Source: Sporosarcina ureae DSM 2281
GTDB lineage: Bacteria > Bacillota > Bacilli > Bacillales_A > Planococcaceae
Reading direction: 5' to 3'
Length of the DNA: 64,000 nt
NCBI RefSeq assembly: GCF_000425545.1
Contig: NZ_AUDQ01000005.1
Span: forward strand, 62,001 to 126,000
Made by a program: the position numbers and the translations under genes. Below, one piece after another: positions 60,796-64,000 of the stretch (its first letter is position 1; the number at the start of each line of letters is the position of its first letter). The notes under the pieces were generated by a model. It worked only from the letters and a program-made list of their open reading frames with translations. It searched no databases and was not told the DNA's origin.

Positions 60796-61047
60796 CCATA
60801 CTACCCCTCTCTACTCCATATCGTTTTCGTAAGTTGTCCCTATTAGAATTGTTCGACAATATATCATCCTATTCCTTTAAGGCTAGACATATTCCGGAAA
60901 TTTAAATAAGATATGCAACCTTGGAAAAGCATTGCATTCTGTGAGTTGCTTGCGGATGCTTCCTTGCTAAGCCTACGGTTTGGAGGTGCCTTCGTTTAGT
61001 TAATGAAAGGAATCTTTACACATCACTAGTTTTAGAAACGTAAAGTA

Positions 61048-61174
61048 GTTGATCTGCGTTTTAGGCGGCGACTCCCGCGGGAAAAGCATGAGCCTTGAGA
61101 CCCCGCAGGAACGCAGTGACGAGGAGGCACAAGCCATGCCCGCAGGAAAGCGTCCGCCTAAAACGCAGATTAAC
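61048..61174. repeat. Full-length palindromic intergenic element
   Basis: The best-preserved copy: GTTGATCTGCGTTTTAGGCG at the left and, inverted, GTTAATCTGCGTTTTAGGCG at the right (one mismatch in 20), followed inside by GACTCCCGCGGG and GAAAGCGTCC. The loop holds GAGACCCCGCAGGAACGCAG and GACGAGGAGGCAC. It lies in the 467-bp gap between the aldehyde dehydrogenase and SEC-C genes; 60796-61047 holds no recognisable gene. Confidence 0.85.
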
Positions 61175-61208
61175 GGTGCCCTTCTCATCGCTCACCAATG
61201 CCAACACA

Positions 61209-61250
61209 AAAAGCCGCCACAGCAAGTCGGAAACTCCAACTCGCCATGAC
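61209..61250 (-). terminator. Terminator of the SEC-C gene
   Basis: Minus strand GCCGTCATGGCGAGTTGG, AGTTT, CCGACTTGCTGTGGCGGC then TTTTTG: an 18-bp stem with G-T wobbles. Confidence 0.8.
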
Positions 61251-61262
61251 GGCCTGCATTCA

Positions 61263-63125
61263 TTACAACAAATACCAAATATAATGCGCTTCCTCATGAC
61301 TACCCGGGATAAGAGCAACACTCTTCGGATAGCTCATCTTCTCCACAGCCATCTCCATCAACTTACTCACATGTGGATTCAACTGCTCAGCCTTAGCAAA
61401 CAACTCCAAAGCATTCTCCGAAGACTCACCTTGCGCACGCTCCATCTCCACCAACCACGACAAATACCAATACGCTGCATCGCCTTCAGAAACTTCTTCA
61501 GTCGCCTCCAACAATCGCGTTGCCTGATCAATTTCTCCTTGATGAATCAACGAAGAAACCGCCAAGTACCGTGCACGTTGATGATCAAAGAGGTCGAGCG
61601 ACAGCAGACGTATAAACATCTCGCTCGCGTCAGCAAAACGGTCTTGCTCATAGAGCCACACGCCGTACTGCAGCAAACTACGTAAATACGGACGATTCGG
61701 TGCAAACTTCCACGCGTCTTCCGCACGATTATCAAACTGTTTTTCACCAGAGAATATAGCTTGTTTAAAGAATTTCTCCTGCTCGTCCTTTGAATCTGTC
61801 AGCTCCGTCTGAAGTAACAACGCATCGACGTTCGTCGGATCAGCGCCATACGCACCTACCGCGAAGTCATGTCGCTGTTCAATCGTTTCGGCATTGTACG
61901 CCATATAACAAAGCATCTGTGCTTCTTGTTGCTGATTTTCCGGCTCGAACGGTTGCTGCATTGCTTCTTGAATGTATGCTTGTGCTTCTTCTAACGAATC
62001 AAAGTTATGCTTTTGCGTCAACATATGCACTTGCCAATTCATTTGCTCAGATGGAAGTGGATTGGTTCCAATAGGATATGCAGCATCCTTCTTCCCTTCC
62101 TCCATCATCTTCTCGAGTTCTTCAATCTTCTCTAGCAAAATATCCGTATGCTTTCGGAATGAAGATACAGAAACATCGAACAGTTTCCCTACTTCCGCTT
62201 GTGTGTACGTATTCGGCATCATGTTCGTGTCCACTGCCAATTGGAAAGCCGCTGCGGCGAGTACTTCCGGCTTACGGAACTTCGGATCTTGATCGGTAAA
62301 GTAATACGCCATCAAGGACAGTACCATTTCATACGCGCCCGGGTATAGCTCTTCCTTTTCGAGTTTAGCATCCAGAATTTCTATCACTTCGCGCTGTAAT
62401 GGTGTGAAGTTCTGCTCGACTACGTCAGATAACGTTTGAACATCGAGTTTACAAACGACTTCGTAAATGTCGACTAGATGCTTCTTGAAGAAATCGAAGC
62501 TATTCTTTTCGTCACTCGTTTCAGCTAGTTCCTGCACACGCGTCAATAGTTCATCACTCATATGCTCATTCACTGCGATGGCAGAAATCGGCATGACCCA
62601 GCGCTCTTCATTGCGCATCTCTTCCAGGACGATGGCAACGATGGCGCGAACATCTTCAGGCTCGCCTGCTTCTCTCGCCAATAAATACTCGCCACTCCCA
62701 AGAATCTCTTTCATATGGTAGACTTCTTTCTCCGCCTTCGTCACTTCCGCGAACGTTATAAAAGCATTCTGCCAGCTCTTCAGAATAGCTCGTACCCCTC
62801 TGTTTTGCGTACGGTTCAACGCTTTTACTAGGTGGCGTCTCCAAAGATCTTTACGAACGATGAAGAAATAATAATCGCTCACATTCGTCACGAGTTCCTC
62901 TTCTTCCATCCACTCACCCAGACGTCCAGCCCACTCTTTCAATAATCCTTCTAATGATTGAATCTCAGCAGGAGACAATGAAGTTTCATAATAGCTGTTT
63001 AATACTTTCTTCAGTTCTTCTTGAACGATATTTGTGCCCGGCATATCTGTTTTGCCGCAGCAGTTCTCTACAATTTCCCCGCTTCCGCATGGGCACTTTT
63101 CTTTGTTCCCTATCACATCGAACAC
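61263..63125 (-). CDS. SEC-C motif helical protein
   Basis: A 620-residue protein. The N-terminal SEC-C zinc motif reads KEKCPCGSGEIVENCCG (ligands Cys11, Cys13 and the Cys22/23 pair). The remainder is almost entirely helical; residues ~430-610 look like TPR repeats (ALLLQTELTDSKDEQEKFFK, FADASEMFIRLLSLDLFDHQ). SEC-C motifs are found in SecA and in many unrelated proteins and mediate protein or metal contacts; no function can be given. Confidence 0.82.
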   Translation of the reverse strand: MFDVIGNKEKCPCGSGEIVENCCGKTDMPGTNIVQEELKKVLNSYYETSLSPAEIQSLEGLLKEWAGRLGEWMEEEELVTNVSDYYFFIVRKDLWRRHLVKALNRTQNRGVRAILKSWQNAFITFAEVTKAEKEVYHMKEILGSGEYLLAREAGEPEDVRAIVAIVLEEMRNEERWVMPISAIAVNEHMSDELLTRVQELAETSDEKNSFDFFKKHLVDIYEVVCKLDVQTLSDVVEQNFTPLQREVIEILDAKLEKEELYPGAYEMVLSLMAYYFTDQDPKFRKPEVLAAAAFQLAVDTNMMPNTYTQAEVGKLFDVSVSSFRKHTDILLEKIEELEKMMEEGKKDAAYPIGTNPLPSEQMNWQVHMLTQKHNFDSLEEAQAYIQEAMQQPFEPENQQQEAQMLCYMAYNAETIEQRHDFAVGAYGADPTNVDALLLQTELTDSKDEQEKFFKQAIFSGEKQFDNRAEDAWKFAPNRPYLRSLLQYGVWLYEQDRFADASEMFIRLLSLDLFDHQRARYLAVSSLIHQGEIDQATRLLEATEEVSEGDAAYWYLSWLVEMERAQGESSENALELFAKAEQLNPHVSKLMEMAVEKMSYPKSVALIPGSHEEAHYIWYLL

Positions 63126-63151
63126 AACCTTTTCTTTTTACTATACCATAC

Positions 63152-63193
63152 TAAAAAGAAGCTCCGCATGCATAGTAGCATACGAAACTTCTT
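63152..63193 (-). terminator. Terminator of the MFS gene
   Basis: Minus strand GAAGTTTCGTATGC, TACTAT, GCATGCGGAGCTTC and TTTTT: a 14-bp stem with G-T pairs, directly after the stop. Confidence 0.82.
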
Positions 63194-63196
63194 ATT

Positions 63197-64000
63197 CTAC
63201 TTTTCGGACTGTTCCTTCACTTCACCAATAGTTGGCGAAGTCGGTGGCATGACCCGTTTAATGAATAACGATAGAATCAATGCAATGGCTGTAATAATCG
63301 TTGAGATGAAGAACGCGTGATTGACACCGTCGAGCATCGCCAAACGTCCAATCTCTTCTGTCATAGTGGACACATCGACTCCAGACGCGGCCAAATCCTT
63401 TGCTTGTGCCACTGCCGATGCATCCAACCGTTTTGTCATGAGTGTCAATAACAATGCCGAACCAATAGCACCAGATACTTGCTGCAATGTGTTATTCATT
63501 GCGGTACCATGTGGATTCGAGATCATCGGCAACGAGTTCATTCCGTTTGTCATAACCGGCATCATGACCATCGACAAGCCAAACATTCGGAATGTATATA
63601 CGCCCATCAAATAATAATAGCTTGTATCCATCTGCAATTGGCTCAATAAATACGTCGTGAATACCGAAATAGTCAGTCCCGTATAGACTAGGGCACGCGG
63701 ACCGTATTTATCGAATAAGCGACCTGTGATCGGCGACATGATACCCATTAACACTGCACCTGGCAACATCAGCAATCCTGCATCTAGCGGTGAAATACCC
63801 CGAACATTTTGTACATATAACGGTGTCAAAATCATTCCGGAAAACATCGCTACTGCTATCACCATGGATATGACGGAAGCGAGTGCAAACATCGGGTACT
63901 TGTAAATTCGAAAATCAAGCAACGGCTCTTTCATACGTAATTGTCTTAGAATAAACCATACGAGCGAAATGGTACCGAGCGCAATCATGCCATAGACAAT
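63197..64000 (-). CDS. MFS multidrug transporter (DHA2/EmrB-like), C-terminal part
   Basis: The last ~267 codons of a 14-helix MFS exporter that continues beyond the right edge. LLDFRIYKYPMFALASVISM, LTPLYVQNVRGISPLDAGLL, PITGRLFDKYGPRALVYTG, MNSLPMISNPHGTAMNNTLQ-type segments and QQVSGAIGSALLLTLMTKR are typical of the EmrB/QacA group. Drug efflux is likely; substrate unknown. Confidence 0.88.
   Translation of the reverse strand: MVYGMIALGTISLVWFILRQLRMKEPLLDFRIYKYPMFALASVISMVIAVAMFSGMILTPLYVQNVRGISPLDAGLLMLPGAVLMGIMSPITGRLFDKYGPRALVYTGLTISVFTTYLLSQLQMDTSYYYLMGVYTFRMFGLSMVMMPVMTNGMNSLPMISNPHGTAMNNTLQQVSGAIGSALLLTLMTKRLDASAVAQAKDLAASGVDVSTMTEEIGRLAMLDGVNHAFFISTIITAIALILSLFIKRVMPPTSPTIGEVKEQSEK

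Noticed and set aside
60796-60930. Sigma-54 (-24/-12) promoter ahead of the aldehyde dehydrogenase gene
   Set aside because: A TTGCAT is present near the right place, but the required GG of the -24 element is missing at the correct spacing.

Overview
The window looks like chromosome of an endospore-forming, low-to-mid GC Gram-positive of the Planococcaceae, most like Sporosarcina; this assignment is inferred from protein character and gene order, without a search. Supporting signs are the spore genes rsfA and gerQ, bacillithiol (bshB2), HemQ, LipL, strong AGGAGG ribosome sites, and a long run matching Bacillus subtilis ywiB-ywdB (argS, ywiB, pbpG-like, ywhD, ywhB, ywgA, ywfO, rsfA, lipL, pta, hemQ, gerQ, ywdK, ywdI, ung, pdxK) in similar order. 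Most genes are on the minus strand. There is no rRNA, prophage, transposase or CRISPR array, and one tRNA (tRNA-Ala, GGC).

Layout. 0-5.8 kb: a cobalamin uptake and salvage operon (btuF, btuC, btuD-cbiZ fusion, cbiB, cobD-type decarboxylase, start of cobU) behind a B12 riboswitch with an intrinsic terminator. 5.9-23.5 kb: the conserved housekeeping and spore block, then yojF-bshB2. 23.5-39.5 kb: mixed genes including a PRK06851-like ATPase, YczE-like protein, ybaK, a Na+/H+ antiporter, a PseG-like GT-B protein, an ECF sigma factor without a neighbouring anti-sigma, a CNNM-type transporter, an M20 dipeptidase, a nitroreductase, an amino-acid ABC transporter, tRNA-Ala and a DUF2804 protein. 39.5-44 kb: a visibly AT-rich accessory stretch of small lipoprotein and membrane-protein genes, almost all followed by a recurring intergenic motif. 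44-50.5 kb: a heterodimeric ABC exporter, a DMT transporter and a PAS/GGDEF-like/EAL protein. 50.5-64 kb: a secreted beta-propeller protein, an aminotransferase, a general-stress type SDR, a probable lysine-catabolic cluster (aldehyde dehydrogenase, lysine 6-dehydrogenase, GNAT, acyl-CoA dehydrogenase), a SEC-C protein and the end of an MFS exporter.

The most unusual content is between the genes. (1) Four arrays (10.26-10.59, 13.65-13.80, 34.15-34.41 and 50.62-50.94 kb) hold 52 copies of a GAGCG core at an almost strict 21-bp pitch, all on the plus strand, with variable spacers and no continuous reading frame; three lie between convergent genes. (2) A palindromic intergenic element with long terminal inverted repeats occurs in full, compact and fragment forms, and a separate ~70-bp conserved segment is nested in or next to three of these copies. 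(3) In the 40.3-43.4 kb island six genes are each followed by a related boundary motif, an arrangement reminiscent of gene cassettes, although no recombinase is visible. Functions for all three are hypotheses.
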